Shown here: one piece after another, positions 33,184 through 42,122 of the stretch
Position numbering within the stretch: position 1 is the first letter of the stretch
Layout of the letters: every line of letters starts with the position of its first letter
Assembly (NCBI RefSeq): GCF_026898115.1
Contig: NZ_CP114036.1
Location: 3,596,001-3,660,000 of the forward strand
DNA length: 64,000 nt
Source of the DNA: Streptomyces sp. S465
Lineage (GTDB): Bacteria; Actinomycetota; Actinomycetes; Streptomycetales; Streptomycetaceae
Direction of reading: 5' to 3'
Translations under genes and position numbers: made by a program
Notes under the pieces: generated by a model
Database searches by the model: none
Seen by the model: the letters and a program-made list of their open reading frames with translations, nothing else
What the model was told of the DNA's origin: nothing

Positions 33184-33789
33184 TTACAGCCAGCCCGCCT
33201 CGCGGGCGATCCGGATGGCGTCGACCCGGTTGCGGGCGTCCAGCTTGGTCACGGCGGAGGTCAGATAGTTGCGCACCGTCCCCACGGACAGACACAGTTT
33301 GGCCGCGATCTGCGGGGAGTCCTCCCCCTGCGCGGCGAACCGCAGCACCTCCAGCTCACGCGGGGTCAGCGGCTGCGGACCGTCGTCCAGGGCGGCCAGC
33401 GCGAGCTGTGGATCGATCACCCGCTCTCCCTTGGCGACGGCGCGGATGGCGTCGCTCAGCTTGTCCGGGCTGCTGTCCTTCAGCAGGAAGCCGGAGACCT
33501 GGGCGGCCAGCGCCCGGCGCAGGTTTCCGGGGCGGCCGAGGCTGGTGAGCATCATGGTGCGGCATTCGGGGACGGCCGTGCGCAGCTCGGCCGCGGCGGT
33601 CAGCCCGTCCACGCCCGGCAGATCGATGTCGAGCACCGCGACATCGGGGCGGAGTTCACGGGCGCGGGGCAGGATGTCGGAGCCGTTGGAGAATTCGGCC
33701 ACCACTTCGATATCCGGTTCGAATTCCAGCAGGGCGACCAATGCCTTGCGCAGCATATGCATGTCTTCCGCGATCAGCACCCTGACCAT
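33184..33789 (-). CDS. NarL/DesR-type response regulator
   Basis: 201 aa from the ATG at 33787-33789. Receiver domain (VRVLIAEDMHMLRKALVALL, Asp54 in VAVLDIDLPG, MMLTSLG, FLLKDSSPDKL) and LuxR-type helix-turn-helix (LTPRELEVLRFAAQG, IAAKLCLSVGTVRNYLTSAV). Partner of the convergent kinase. An upstream in-frame ATG at 33819 is not supported by a ribosome site. Confidence 0.9.
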   Translation of the reverse strand: MVRVLIAEDMHMLRKALVALLEFEPDIEVVAEFSNGSDILPRARELRPDVAVLDIDLPGVDGLTAAAELRTAVPECRTMMLTSLGRPGNLRRALAAQVSGFLLKDSSPDKLSDAIRAVAKGERVIDPQLALAALDDGPQPLTPRELEVLRFAAQGEDSPQIAAKLCLSVGTVRNYLTSAVTKLDARNRVDAIRIAREAGWL

Positions 33790-33915
33790 CCCGCCCCCTG
33801 ATGTCCGCGCCCCCGCCATCGCCCCGTATGACGATTATTCCCCCGCTGCCTCGGGCATTCCATCGATTCGCGGGCAAATACGCCCGTCGCACACCTGTCC
33901 CATGGCGCGGATTCG

Positions 33916-35184
33916 TCAGGAGCGCGCCCGGCGGTTGACCCGGATGGTCCAGCCCCCGTCGGCGGCGCGGCCGGTCACCGTGATCCGTACGGAGTCCTCC
34001 TCGACCCACATGCTGTCGCCGACGCCGAGTGGGGCGTCGGCGAGTTCGGGGTAGACCGACTCGTTCCAGCAGGCGGAGGTGGCGGGGTGGCCGTCCAGGA
34101 CCTGGACGGGGCCGTCGCCCGACGCCTTGTCGTTGTGCACGCGGTAGACCAGCACGCCCTGGGTGCAGGTGCCGGAGTCGTTGCCACGGGCGCCGCGCGC
34201 CTCGATGGCCAGCGCGGTGGTGGGCCCGGTGCGGACCACGACCAGCCGGGTGCGGGTGTCGGCACCGGACCCGCCCCGCGCCATGGGGGCGCCGATGGGC
34301 TGGAGGGTGTATCCGTGCGGGCCGGTGGCGCGGTCGCAGGCCACCTGGCGCGCGCCGAGCCAGCCGAGCTTCCACTTGTGCCAGCCGAACGGTTCGGGGG
34401 CCATGCCGAACTGGCTGCCCATCAGGTCCCAGTCGCCGACGTGGGTGTCCCATTCGGCGTTGCCGTCGGTGTCCTTGGGCCGGTGGTAGAGGTCGGGCAG
34501 GTCGAAGACATGGCCGGTCTCATGGGCCAGGACATTGCGGTCCGGCGGGTGGTGTTCAAAAACAGTCACCAGGCGCCGCAGAGCGACACCGTCCGCGCGC
34601 AGTGGCTTTTCGAAGTTGACCACTTTGGTCGCGTCGGCGTCCACACCGGGTGCATTGGGGTCGGCGACCAGATAGACGAGGTCATAGCGGCCGAAGTCGA
34701 GGTGCGGATCGGCGGCCTCGATGGCGTCGCGCAGATACGCGGCGCGGCGCTTGGCGTTCCAGTCGCGCTGTATGGCGTACGCGGTGGACCGCTGGGGCAT
34801 GGTGATCCAGCGGCGCAGCGGATGCACCCGCAGGCGGAACCTCCCGTAGGAGGCCCGTGCGAAGAAGTCGGGGGTCGCGGGGATGTGGTCGGCGGCCAAC
34901 CGGGCGGGGGTCACTCCGGGCCTGGCGTCCGGGAAGGACAGGAAGACCATCGCCGCGTCCAGCCCGCGCACCGGGCGCGGATAGCGGGAGTTCCAGGTGT
35001 CCAGGCCCTCCGAGTGGTGGGCTTCGGTGCGTTCCAGGTCACAGGGGCCGCCGGGGCCGGCCGCGACGGCGGGGCCCGCCACCACGGTGGTCGCGATCAA
35101 CGCGCTCAACGAGGTGAGCAGGGCCCCGGTCCGACGCAGCCGAGGCTGACGGTGCACCCCCTCGGGTACCTGAGGACGCACCAT
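33916..35184 (-). CDS. Secreted M6-family metalloprotease
   Basis: 422 aa. Sec signal peptide (basic start, hydrophobic core, cleavage near AVAAG at about residue 43). Zinc motif HETGHVFDLPDLY as in immune-inhibitor-A-like M6 peptidases, with GLDAAMVFLSFPDARPG ahead of it and VGDWDLMGSQFG downstream. The C-terminal about 150 residues are beta-rich. Acts outside the cell. Four bases into a divergent promoter region shared with the cdgA-like gene. A leader-peptidase role for the nearby RiPP is conceivable but unsupported. Confidence 0.88.
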   Translation of the reverse strand: MVRPQVPEGVHRQPRLRRTGALLTSLSALIATTVVAGPAVAAGPGGPCDLERTEAHHSEGLDTWNSRYPRPVRGLDAAMVFLSFPDARPGVTPARLAADHIPATPDFFARASYGRFRLRVHPLRRWITMPQRSTAYAIQRDWNAKRRAAYLRDAIEAADPHLDFGRYDLVYLVADPNAPGVDADATKVVNFEKPLRADGVALRRLVTVFEHHPPDRNVLAHETGHVFDLPDLYHRPKDTDGNAEWDTHVGDWDLMGSQFGMAPEPFGWHKWKLGWLGARQVACDRATGPHGYTLQPIGAPMARGGSGADTRTRLVVVRTGPTTALAIEARGARGNDSGTCTQGVLVYRVHNDKASGDGPVQVLDGHPATSACWNESVYPELADAPLGVGDSMWVEEDSVRITVTGRAADGGWTIRVNRRARS

Positions 35185-35496
35185 GTCGACCTCCCGGGCG
35201 TAGTCGGAACACCCACTCCACCCTGAGGTGGATGGGCGGGGTACGCCCTGTTGAGATGGGCTGGTCGAGTGAAGAGGCCGCTATCCGGGTACGTAACAGA
35301 CGGTCACAATCGGTCAGAGCGGCTTTTTGCCCGCGCAGAGTCGAACAGATACGACCAAACACCTTGTCAAGGCGGCGGTGAGCGCGATGACGTCGATGGA
35401 ACGCCCGGAGTACGAGCCCCTATGATCGGCACATTTCCCACGGGGAATCCCCCTTCAGGCAGGCGGTTACGGTCTGCCCGGCACCCGGTGTGAGAC
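35185..35496. promoter_or_regulatory. Divergent promoter region of protease and cdgA-like genes
   Basis: 312 bases with no gene. It carries the double BldD box at 35294-35316. A GC-rich imperfect inverted repeat lies at about 35436-35453 (TTCCCACGGGGAATCCCC region). No clear -10/-35 pair was identified. Confidence 0.6.
35294..35316. promoter_or_regulatory. Two overlapping BldD boxes upstream of the cdgA-like gene
   Basis: Both match TNAC-N5-GTNA exactly: TAAC-agacg-GTCA at 35294-35306 and TCAC-aatcg-GTCA at 35304-35316, sharing TCA. BldD binds such palindromes as a c-di-GMP-loaded dimer, and the next gene encodes c-di-GMP enzymes. Confidence 0.75.
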
Positions 35497-37422
35497 ATGC
35501 CCAAGACGTGTACGAAAGACCTGGACACAACCAACGCCACGCGGGAGCGAGCGGTGAGCGGAACCCCCGACGGGCAGGGCCGCGCGCCCGGCGCGACGCT
35601 GCCGACGATCACAGAGTGTGATGCCTTCCCCAGCGTCCCTCCCGTAGCGGAGGACGCCTGCGTACTTCCGGCCCCGGGGGCGCCCCCGGCTCCGGGCACG
35701 CCCCCCAGCGCCGGCCCCGCCCCGGGGCCCGCGCCCGGCGACTACCGCGCCGCCTTCACCGTGGCGCGCCTCGCCATGGCCGTCGTCGACCGCGCGGGCA
35801 GGGTGCTGGACGCCAATCCCGCGCTGGGCGCCCTGCTCGGCACCGACCCGGCCCTGCTGACCAGCCGGGACGCGGCGGACCTGGCCGATCTGCGCGAGGA
35901 CCCGCGTACCTGGGGCGAGTACCGGGAGGTCCTGAGCGGCCGTCGCGAGCGGCTGCGCCGCACCCGCCGGCTGCTGCGCGCCGACGGCCGCGCCCTGTGG
36001 GCCGAGATCAACCTCGAGCCCGCACCGGACAGCTGCAGCCTGCTGCTGTCCATGGCCGACATCAGCGACCAGCGGGACCTCCAGGGGCGGCTGCGCCATC
36101 TGCAGATGCACGATCCGGTGACCCGGCTGCCCAACCGCAGCCTGTTCTTCGAGCGGATGGCCTCGGCGCTGGAGGCGGCCACCTACGACCACGAGGGCAC
36201 CGGCCGGATCGGGCTCTGCTATCTCGACCTGGACGGCTTCAAGGCGGTCAACGACACCCTCGGCCACCGGGTCGGCGACCGGCTGCTCGGCGCCGTCGCC
36301 CAGCGGCTCACCGACTGCGCGGCGGCCGGCGGCCATCTGGTGGCGCGGCTCGGCGGTGACGAGTTCGCCCTGCTGGTCCGCAACTCCACCGGCACCGAGC
36401 AGCTGTGCGACCTCGCCCGGTCGGTGCTGGCCGCCCTCCAGGAGCCGTTCGACGTGGGCGGACAGCGGCTGTCGGTTTCGGCGAGCATCGGTGTGGTGGA
36501 ACGGCCCGCGGCCGGCACCCACACCACCTGGCTGATGCAGGCCGCGGACACCACGCTGTACTGGGCCAAGGAGGACGGCAAGGCGCGCTGGACCCTCTTC
36601 GACCCGGAGCGCAACGCGCATCGGATGACCCGGCAGGCGCTGTCCAGCACCCTGCGCCCCGCGGTCGAGCGGGATGAGTTCGTGCTCGACTACCAGCCGC
36701 TGGTGGGGCTGGGCGACGGGGTGGTCCGGGGGGTGGAGGCGCTGGTGCGCTGGGACCATCCGCAGTTCGGGCGGCTGTCGCCGAACCGGTTCATCCCCCT
36801 GGCCGAGGAGAACGGCGCGATCGTGCCGCTGGGCCGGTGGGTGTTGCGCACCGCCTGTCGCCAGGCCCGCGCCTGGCAGCTGGCCCATCCGGCGCATCCG
36901 CTGGTCGTCAGCGTCAATGTGGCGGTCCGCCAGGTGTGGGACTCCGATCTGGTGGCCGATGTCGGGGCGATCCTGGCGGAGACCGGACTGCCGCCGCGGC
37001 TGCTCCAGCTGGAGCTGACCGAGTCGGCGGTGATGGGGTCGGCGGGGCGGCCGCTCCAGGCGTTGCAGCGGCTCAGCGACATGGGGGTGGCCATCGCGAT
37101 CGACGACTTCGGGACGGGCTACTCCAACCTCGCCTACCTCAGCCGGCTGCCGGTCTCCACGCTCAAGCTGGACGGTTCGTTCGTCCAGGGGTTCCGGGCG
37201 GAGGAGCATCCGAACCCGGCCGACGAGACCATCGTCGAGGCACTGGTGCAGCTCGCGCACCGGCTGGGTCTCACGGTGACGGCCGAGTGCGTGGAGAGCG
37301 CCGAGCAGGCGGAGCGGCTGGGGCGGATCGGCTGCGATACGGGACAGGGGTGGTTCTACTCCCGTCCGGTGCCGCCGGACCGCATCCAGGCGATGATCAC
37401 CGCCCGCCCGGCGTCCGGCTAG
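35497..37422 (+). CDS. cdgA: PAS-GGDEF-EAL cyclic-di-GMP enzyme, CdgA-like
   Basis: 641 aa, cytoplasmic. After a Pro/Ala-rich tail (to about 82) there is a PAS domain (about 83-195), GGDEF domain with intact GGDEF at residues 286-290, and EAL domain with VEALVRW, DDFGTGYSN and AECVES. Both synthesis and breakdown of c-di-GMP are therefore possible. No RxxD inhibitory site is seen before GGDEF (the sequence there is AAGGHLVARL). The layout matches S. coelicolor CdgA, a known BldD target, and two BldD boxes precede this gene; the name is inferred from those two facts. Its stop overlaps the convergent oxidoreductase stop within CTAG. Confidence 0.85.
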   Translation: MPKTCTKDLDTTNATRERAVSGTPDGQGRAPGATLPTITECDAFPSVPPVAEDACVLPAPGAPPAPGTPPSAGPAPGPAPGDYRAAFTVARLAMAVVDRAGRVLDANPALGALLGTDPALLTSRDAADLADLREDPRTWGEYREVLSGRRERLRRTRRLLRADGRALWAEINLEPAPDSCSLLLSMADISDQRDLQGRLRHLQMHDPVTRLPNRSLFFERMASALEAATYDHEGTGRIGLCYLDLDGFKAVNDTLGHRVGDRLLGAVAQRLTDCAAAGGHLVARLGGDEFALLVRNSTGTEQLCDLARSVLAALQEPFDVGGQRLSVSASIGVVERPAAGTHTTWLMQAADTTLYWAKEDGKARWTLFDPERNAHRMTRQALSSTLRPAVERDEFVLDYQPLVGLGDGVVRGVEALVRWDHPQFGRLSPNRFIPLAEENGAIVPLGRWVLRTACRQARAWQLAHPAHPLVVSVNVAVRQVWDSDLVADVGAILAETGLPPRLLQLELTESAVMGSAGRPLQALQRLSDMGVAIAIDDFGTGYSNLAYLSRLPVSTLKLDGSFVQGFRAEEHPNPADETIVEALVQLAHRLGLTVTAECVESAEQAERLGRIGCDTGQGWFYSRPVPPDRIQAMITARPASG

Positions 37423-38597
37423 CGCTGTGCCCCCGTCCGCGCGGTGTCCTCCGTCGGGTCCGTCTGCCGCGTCCGGTCCGTCCTCGCCGTCGGGAGGTCG
37501 TAGGCGTCCGCGATCAGCTCGTACGAGTGCAGGCGGGCCGCGCGGCCGTGGGCATTGGCCGTGATCTTGATTTCGTCCACACCGGTGCGCTTGATCAGCC
37601 CGTCGAGCCCCTCGCGGACCTGGTCCGGGGTGCCGTACTCGACATTGGCGAGCCAGCTGTTGACGAAGTCGCGCTCGATCTCGTTGAACTCGTACGCCTC
37701 GGCCTCCTCGGGCGTCGGGATCAGGCCGGGGCGTCCGGTGCGCAGCCGGACCATGGACAGGGCGCCGGTGAGCACCTGGCGGTGGGCCTCCTTCTCGTCC
37801 TCGGCGGCGAAGGCCGAGACGCCGATCGAGGCGTACGGCCGGTCCAGCACGGCGGACGGCCGGAACGTCTCGCGGTAGAGGTCGAGCGCGGGGATGGTGT
37901 TGGCCGCGGAGAAGTGGTGGGCGAAGGAGAACGGCAGACCGAGCATTCCGGCCAGCCGGGCGCTGAACCCGCTCGAGCCCAGCAGCCAGATCGAGGGCCG
38001 GCCGACGGACGGCACCCCGCCGGGCACGGTGCTCTGCACCGGCCCCGGCACCGCGTGGATACGGGCGTACCGGTGGCCGTCGGGGAAGTCGTCGTCGAGG
38101 AAGCGGGTCAGCTCGGCGAGCTGCTGGGGGAAGTCGTCGGCGCCCTCGCGCAGCCGGTCGGTGCGGCGCAGCGCGGCGGCCGTGGCCCCGTCGGTGCCGG
38201 GCGCGCGGCCCAGGCCGAGGTCCACCCGGCCGGGGGCGAGCGCCTCCAGGGTGCCGAACTGCTCGGCGATGACCAGCGGGGCGTGGTTGGGGAGCATCAC
38301 CCCGCCGGAACCCAGCCGGATCCGCTCGGTGTGCGCGGCGAGGTGGGCGAGGACCACGGCCGGGGAGGAGCTGGCGATCCCGGGCATGGAGTGGTGCTCG
38401 GCGACCCAGAAGCGGTGGAAGCCCCGGCGCTCGGTGAGCCGGGCGAGTTCGGTGGTGGTCCGCAGCGCCTCGGCGGCGGACACCCCGCTGCCGACGGTCG
38501 CCAGGTCCAGTACCGACAGCGGCACCGGTGCGCTGCCGAGGGGCCGGGCCCGGATGGGGTCGCGCTGGTCGTCTCGCCGGTCCTGCTCATCGGCCAC
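37419..38597 (-). CDS. LLM-class flavin-dependent oxidoreductase
   Basis: 392 aa from a GTG at 38595-38597 with GGAGG upstream; the frame is open further but without support. Luciferase-like barrel: PLSVLDLATVGSG, RFWVAEHHSMPGIASSSP, LGSGGVMLPNHAPLVIAEQF, ALAPGRVDLGLGRAPG, and GTPDQVREGLDGL near the end. Group resembles the YhbW/alkanal-monooxygenase-like set that uses FMNH2; substrate unknown. The last about 25 residues are a Thr/Arg/Asp-rich tail. Confidence 0.87.
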   Translation of the reverse strand: MADEQDRRDDQRDPIRARPLGSAPVPLSVLDLATVGSGVSAAEALRTTTELARLTERRGFHRFWVAEHHSMPGIASSSPAVVLAHLAAHTERIRLGSGGVMLPNHAPLVIAEQFGTLEALAPGRVDLGLGRAPGTDGATAAALRRTDRLREGADDFPQQLAELTRFLDDDFPDGHRYARIHAVPGPVQSTVPGGVPSVGRPSIWLLGSSGFSARLAGMLGLPFSFAHHFSAANTIPALDLYRETFRPSAVLDRPYASIGVSAFAAEDEKEAHRQVLTGALSMVRLRTGRPGLIPTPEEAEAYEFNEIERDFVNSWLANVEYGTPDQVREGLDGLIKRTGVDEIKITANAHGRAARLHSYELIADAYDLPTARTDRTRQTDPTEDTARTGAQR

Positions 38598-38868
38598 GGT
38601 GGCCCGCCTCCCTGGTCGCACTGCGGTGCGCGTACGTCGGTCCGTCTGAAGTCCACGTGGCACGTCCACGTGTACCGGCGACATTCAACCGGAGAATGGC
38701 TCCGCTTATTCCCCACGTCCATTCCCCCTGCGTACCGGGGCTCCCCTCGCGCACCGGGGCGGTGTTCCGGCGGTCGTACGGCCGGGTCCGCCGTCACCCG
38801 GGGAGGAGGTGTGGCGGCGGACCCGACGGCGGTGTGCCGTGGCCCTCGGGCGGGCCCGGCCACCGGGC

Positions 38869-40737
38869 CTACCGGGCCTGGCCGGCGGTCCGCGCGGTGC
38901 GACGGCGGTGGACGGCCAGCGCCGCACCGGCGCCGCCGAGCACCAGCACGCCCGTGGTGAGGCCGATGGGCAGGGCCGCGGAGCTGTCCTGGTCGTCGGC
39001 CAGGGCCGGGACGGGGGCGGCGTTCACGATCGGGGCGTCGGCGGCCAGGGGGGAGGTCGTGTAGTGACCGGCCTTGTGCACCGACGCGACCGAGCCGTCC
39101 GGCTTGAGCAGCACCTGGGTGTTGTTGGGGTGGCGGAAGTCGAACAGTCCGGAGAGGGTGTTCGCCCGGCTGTCGAAGGAGGCGTCACCGATCCGGCCGG
39201 TGTGCCAGTTGTCCTCGATGAAGCGGGTGATCGACGTCTGCTCGGTCTGGGTGTGGTCGACCTTGTTGGCCTTGCTGAACGGGGAGATCACCAGCAGCGG
39301 CTGCCGGGGGCCGGGGCCGCAGCGGTCCTGGTACCCGCCCGCGGGCTTCGGGCCGGACTGGCAGGCGGGGCTGTCGGTGGCCTTGCCGTTCGAGCCGGTG
39401 GTCCGGTCGGTCGACCCGTTGGCGGGCTTGACGTAGGCGTGGTCGTACCAGCCGTCGCTGTCGTCGTACGCGACGACGACAGCGGTGTCCTTCCACTGCG
39501 GCGACTTCTGGATCGCGTTGATCTGCTTGACCAGGAAGTGCTGCTCGTCGATCGGGTCGGAGTAGGCCGCGTGGCCGTCCTGGTACTCGGCGGCCTTCAG
39601 GAAGCTGACGGCGGGCAGATGGCCGGTCCTGAGCGCCGCGTCGAAGTCGGTGAGGTCGTAGTTGTGGTTGGCCTGACCGCTCCGGCCGATCTCCTGGACG
39701 TTCTTCGGCGGGAGGTGGTGGGGGTTGGCCGTGGACTCGTAGTACTGGAACGGGTTGTGGTGCGGGCTGTAGTCCACCGACGCGGCACCGCCGACGTTCT
39801 TGTGGGTGGTGCCGGAGCACTTGGCGTAGTGGTCCTGTGTGCCGTCCCAGGCGGTGCTGGGCCGGAAGCCGCCCTGGAACCAGCCCCAGGTCACGCCCTT
39901 GGCGTTGAGCAGGTCGCCGATGTTCCTGCCCAGCATCCGGGCCAGGGCGTTGCTGCTGGTGTGGTCCTTGTTGGAGCAGTCGTCGAAGGCCGGGTCCGGG
40001 TCGTTGATCATCGTGCCGACGCCCTTGGCGTCCGGTGAGGCCACCGTGTACGCGTCCGGCTTGTCGGTCTGCTCAGGGTGCTCGGTGGAGGACGTGGGGT
40101 CGGTGGAGATCACACCGTGGGTCTGTCCGGAGATCAGCTCCAGCGCTCCGGGGCTGGAGGGGCCGTAGGCCGAGCTGAAGGAGCGGTCGCTCATCGCGTA
40201 GTGCTGGGCGTAGTTCCACAGCCCGGTGACGGTGTTGCCGTCGTAGTAGTCCATCACCAGACCGGGCTCGCCGAACAGCCCGCTGCACTTGCTGACCTCG
40301 GTGTTCTCCACGAACTGATCGGCCTTGCCGCCATTGGCCGCGTACTGCTCGGGGCCGTAGGAGTGGTTCTGGTCGCAGGTCATGGCCTGGTCACTGGTCA
40401 GCCGCTTGGGCCGGTAGAGATTGGGGTTCTTCTCCAGCAGACCCGCGTGCGCCAGGGTGTCGATGTCCTTGGGGGTGTCCTTGGCGGGCGTGAACGTCGT
40501 GCCGTCCGTGTTCGCCGCCTTCGGGTAGGTGCCGAAGTAGTGGTCGAACGAGATGTTCTCGTCGAAGATCACCACCACATGCTTCACCGGGGTCGCGGTT
40601 GAGCCGTCCTTCGTGGGCGCGGCCCATGCCGGGGCCACCCCGCCCACGGCCGCCAGGGCCGCCGCCCCGGCCAGGGCACCCCAGCGCGTGGCCCGGCCCC
40701 GCCGCCGGCCGCCTTCGGATCCTGCCGTGCCGCCCAT
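38869..40737 (-). CDS. Secreted phospholipase C / acid phosphatase-type phosphoesterase
   Basis: 622 aa from the ATG at 40735-40737 (GGAGG seven bases upstream); an in-frame GTG at 40821 is unlikely. Signal peptide with RRRGRATRWGAL and cleavage near AWA. Phosphoesterase fold: HVVVIFDENISFDHYFGTYP, DQNHSYGPEQ, AYDDSDGWYDH and LLVISPFSKANKVDHTQ, as in non-haemolytic phospholipase C/AcpA. C-terminus is a hydrophobic helix plus HRRRTAR, so it is probably anchored on the outer face of the membrane rather than released. Role: scavenging phosphate from lipids or organophosphates. Confidence 0.88.
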   Translation of the reverse strand: MGGTAGSEGGRRRGRATRWGALAGAAALAAVGGVAPAWAAPTKDGSTATPVKHVVVIFDENISFDHYFGTYPKAANTDGTTFTPAKDTPKDIDTLAHAGLLEKNPNLYRPKRLTSDQAMTCDQNHSYGPEQYAANGGKADQFVENTEVSKCSGLFGEPGLVMDYYDGNTVTGLWNYAQHYAMSDRSFSSAYGPSSPGALELISGQTHGVISTDPTSSTEHPEQTDKPDAYTVASPDAKGVGTMINDPDPAFDDCSNKDHTSSNALARMLGRNIGDLLNAKGVTWGWFQGGFRPSTAWDGTQDHYAKCSGTTHKNVGGAASVDYSPHHNPFQYYESTANPHHLPPKNVQEIGRSGQANHNYDLTDFDAALRTGHLPAVSFLKAAEYQDGHAAYSDPIDEQHFLVKQINAIQKSPQWKDTAVVVAYDDSDGWYDHAYVKPANGSTDRTTGSNGKATDSPACQSGPKPAGGYQDRCGPGPRQPLLVISPFSKANKVDHTQTEQTSITRFIEDNWHTGRIGDASFDSRANTLSGLFDFRHPNNTQVLLKPDGSVASVHKAGHYTTSPLAADAPIVNAAPVPALADDQDSSAALPIGLTTGVLVLGGAGAALAVHRRRTARTAGQAR

Positions 40738-40901
40738 GCCATGCCTCCACCTGAATCGCTTTGAGCCTGCGCCTGATCCTCTGCCGCGAGCGGACTCTCC
40801 GATGGAATCCATGGAGGCCACCGCGTGAATAGAGGGTCAGGAGAATCCAAGGAACTCTTGGGGCGTTCTTGACCGGATGGTGGGGCGACACTCGCCGCTG
40901 A

Positions 40902-42122
40902 TCAGGACAGAAGGGTCCGGCCCAGCCAGTCGGTGCGGTCCTTCACCCCGGGAAGGGCGAAGAAATAGCCGCCGCCGAACGGAGAGATGTAGTCCACCAG
41001 CGGCTCGCCCGCCAGACGCTTCTGCACGGTCTCGAACTGACGCACGAGATCCTGCTGATAGCAGCAGAACAGCAGCCCCATGTCCAAGTTGCCGTTGCCG
41101 TCCACGCCCCGGTCGTAGTTGTAGGCACGGCGGAGTATGCGCTGGTCCTCGGTCCGGGCGGTCCGCGGATTGGCCAGCCGTATATGGCTGTCCAGGGGTA
41201 TGACATCGCCCTTGGGGTCCTGGGCGTAGCGCGGGGTGTCGAACTCGTGCTGACCGTCCAGCGGGGCGCCCGAGTCCCGGCTGCGGCCGACGATGCGCTC
41301 CTGCTCGCTGATGGACACCCGGTCCCAGAACTCCACCAGCATCCGGATCAGCCGGATCACCTGATAGCTGCCGCCGGTCGTCCAGGCCGGTTCGCCGGCG
41401 TGGACGCCGGTCCACACCAGGCGGTCCATCACCCGGGCGTCCTCGGTGTCCGGGTTGGCGGTGCCGTCCTTGAACCCCAGGTGGTTGCGCGGGGTGCCGG
41501 ACGGGCGCGGCGGGCTGACGAAGCCGTCGACGCGCCAGCGGATCTGTAGCGCGCCCCTGGTGTGCCGGGCGATGTCGCGCAGGGCGTGCAGCACCGTGTC
41601 CGTGTTGTCGGCGCACAGTTGGAGGCTCAGGTCGCCATGGCACCAGTCGGGGTCGAGGTCGTCGTCGGGGAAGGACGGCATCACGCGCAGCCGCCGGGGC
41701 TTGCGGTCCCGCAGTCCGTAGCGCTCGTCGAAGAGCGCGGCGCCCACGCCGACCGTGACGGTCAGCCGGTCGGCGGCCACCTGCGGGCCCAGGGTGCCGG
41801 AGTCGGCGGGCGGCGCGGTGATGCCGACCGGGTCGGGGGTGCCTCCGGCGGTGAGAAAACGGCACCGCTCGGTGAGCGTACGGAAGGCGTCGGCCAGCTC
41901 CTCGCGCCCCTCGGCCACGGCGTCGAAGGCGATGAACGCGGTGGACCGCTGGGGCGGGGTGAGGATGCCGGCCTGATGGGGGCCGTGGAAGGAGACGCGG
42001 GCGGGCCGCTTCTCCCGCTCGCCCCCCTTCGCGGCCGCCGGGCTCGCGGCCGCGCCCGCCACCGCGCCCACCGTGCCCGCGGCCGCGCCCAGCAGAAAGC
42101 CCCTGCGCAGCACCTCGCTCAC
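40902..42122 (-). CDS. efeB: EfeB, Tat-exported dye-decolourising peroxidase
   Basis: 406 aa, GTG start at 42120-42122 overlapping the efeO stop (GTGA). Twin-arginine signal (LRRGFLLGAAAGTVGAVAGA). DyP signature GFKDGTANP, haem-side His in the HQGF-like region and the C-terminal segment GNLDMGLLFCCYQQDLVRQF, SPFGGGYFFALPG. In EfeUOB systems EfeB oxidises ferrous iron or deferrochelates haem outside the membrane and works with EfeO. Here EfeU is absent. Confidence 0.92.
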   Translation of the reverse strand: MSEVLRRGFLLGAAAGTVGAVAGAAASPAAAKGGEREKRPARVSFHGPHQAGILTPPQRSTAFIAFDAVAEGREELADAFRTLTERCRFLTAGGTPDPVGITAPPADSGTLGPQVAADRLTVTVGVGAALFDERYGLRDRKPRRLRVMPSFPDDDLDPDWCHGDLSLQLCADNTDTVLHALRDIARHTRGALQIRWRVDGFVSPPRPSGTPRNHLGFKDGTANPDTEDARVMDRLVWTGVHAGEPAWTTGGSYQVIRLIRMLVEFWDRVSISEQERIVGRSRDSGAPLDGQHEFDTPRYAQDPKGDVIPLDSHIRLANPRTARTEDQRILRRAYNYDRGVDGNGNLDMGLLFCCYQQDLVRQFETVQKRLAGEPLVDYISPFGGGYFFALPGVKDRTDWLGRTLLS

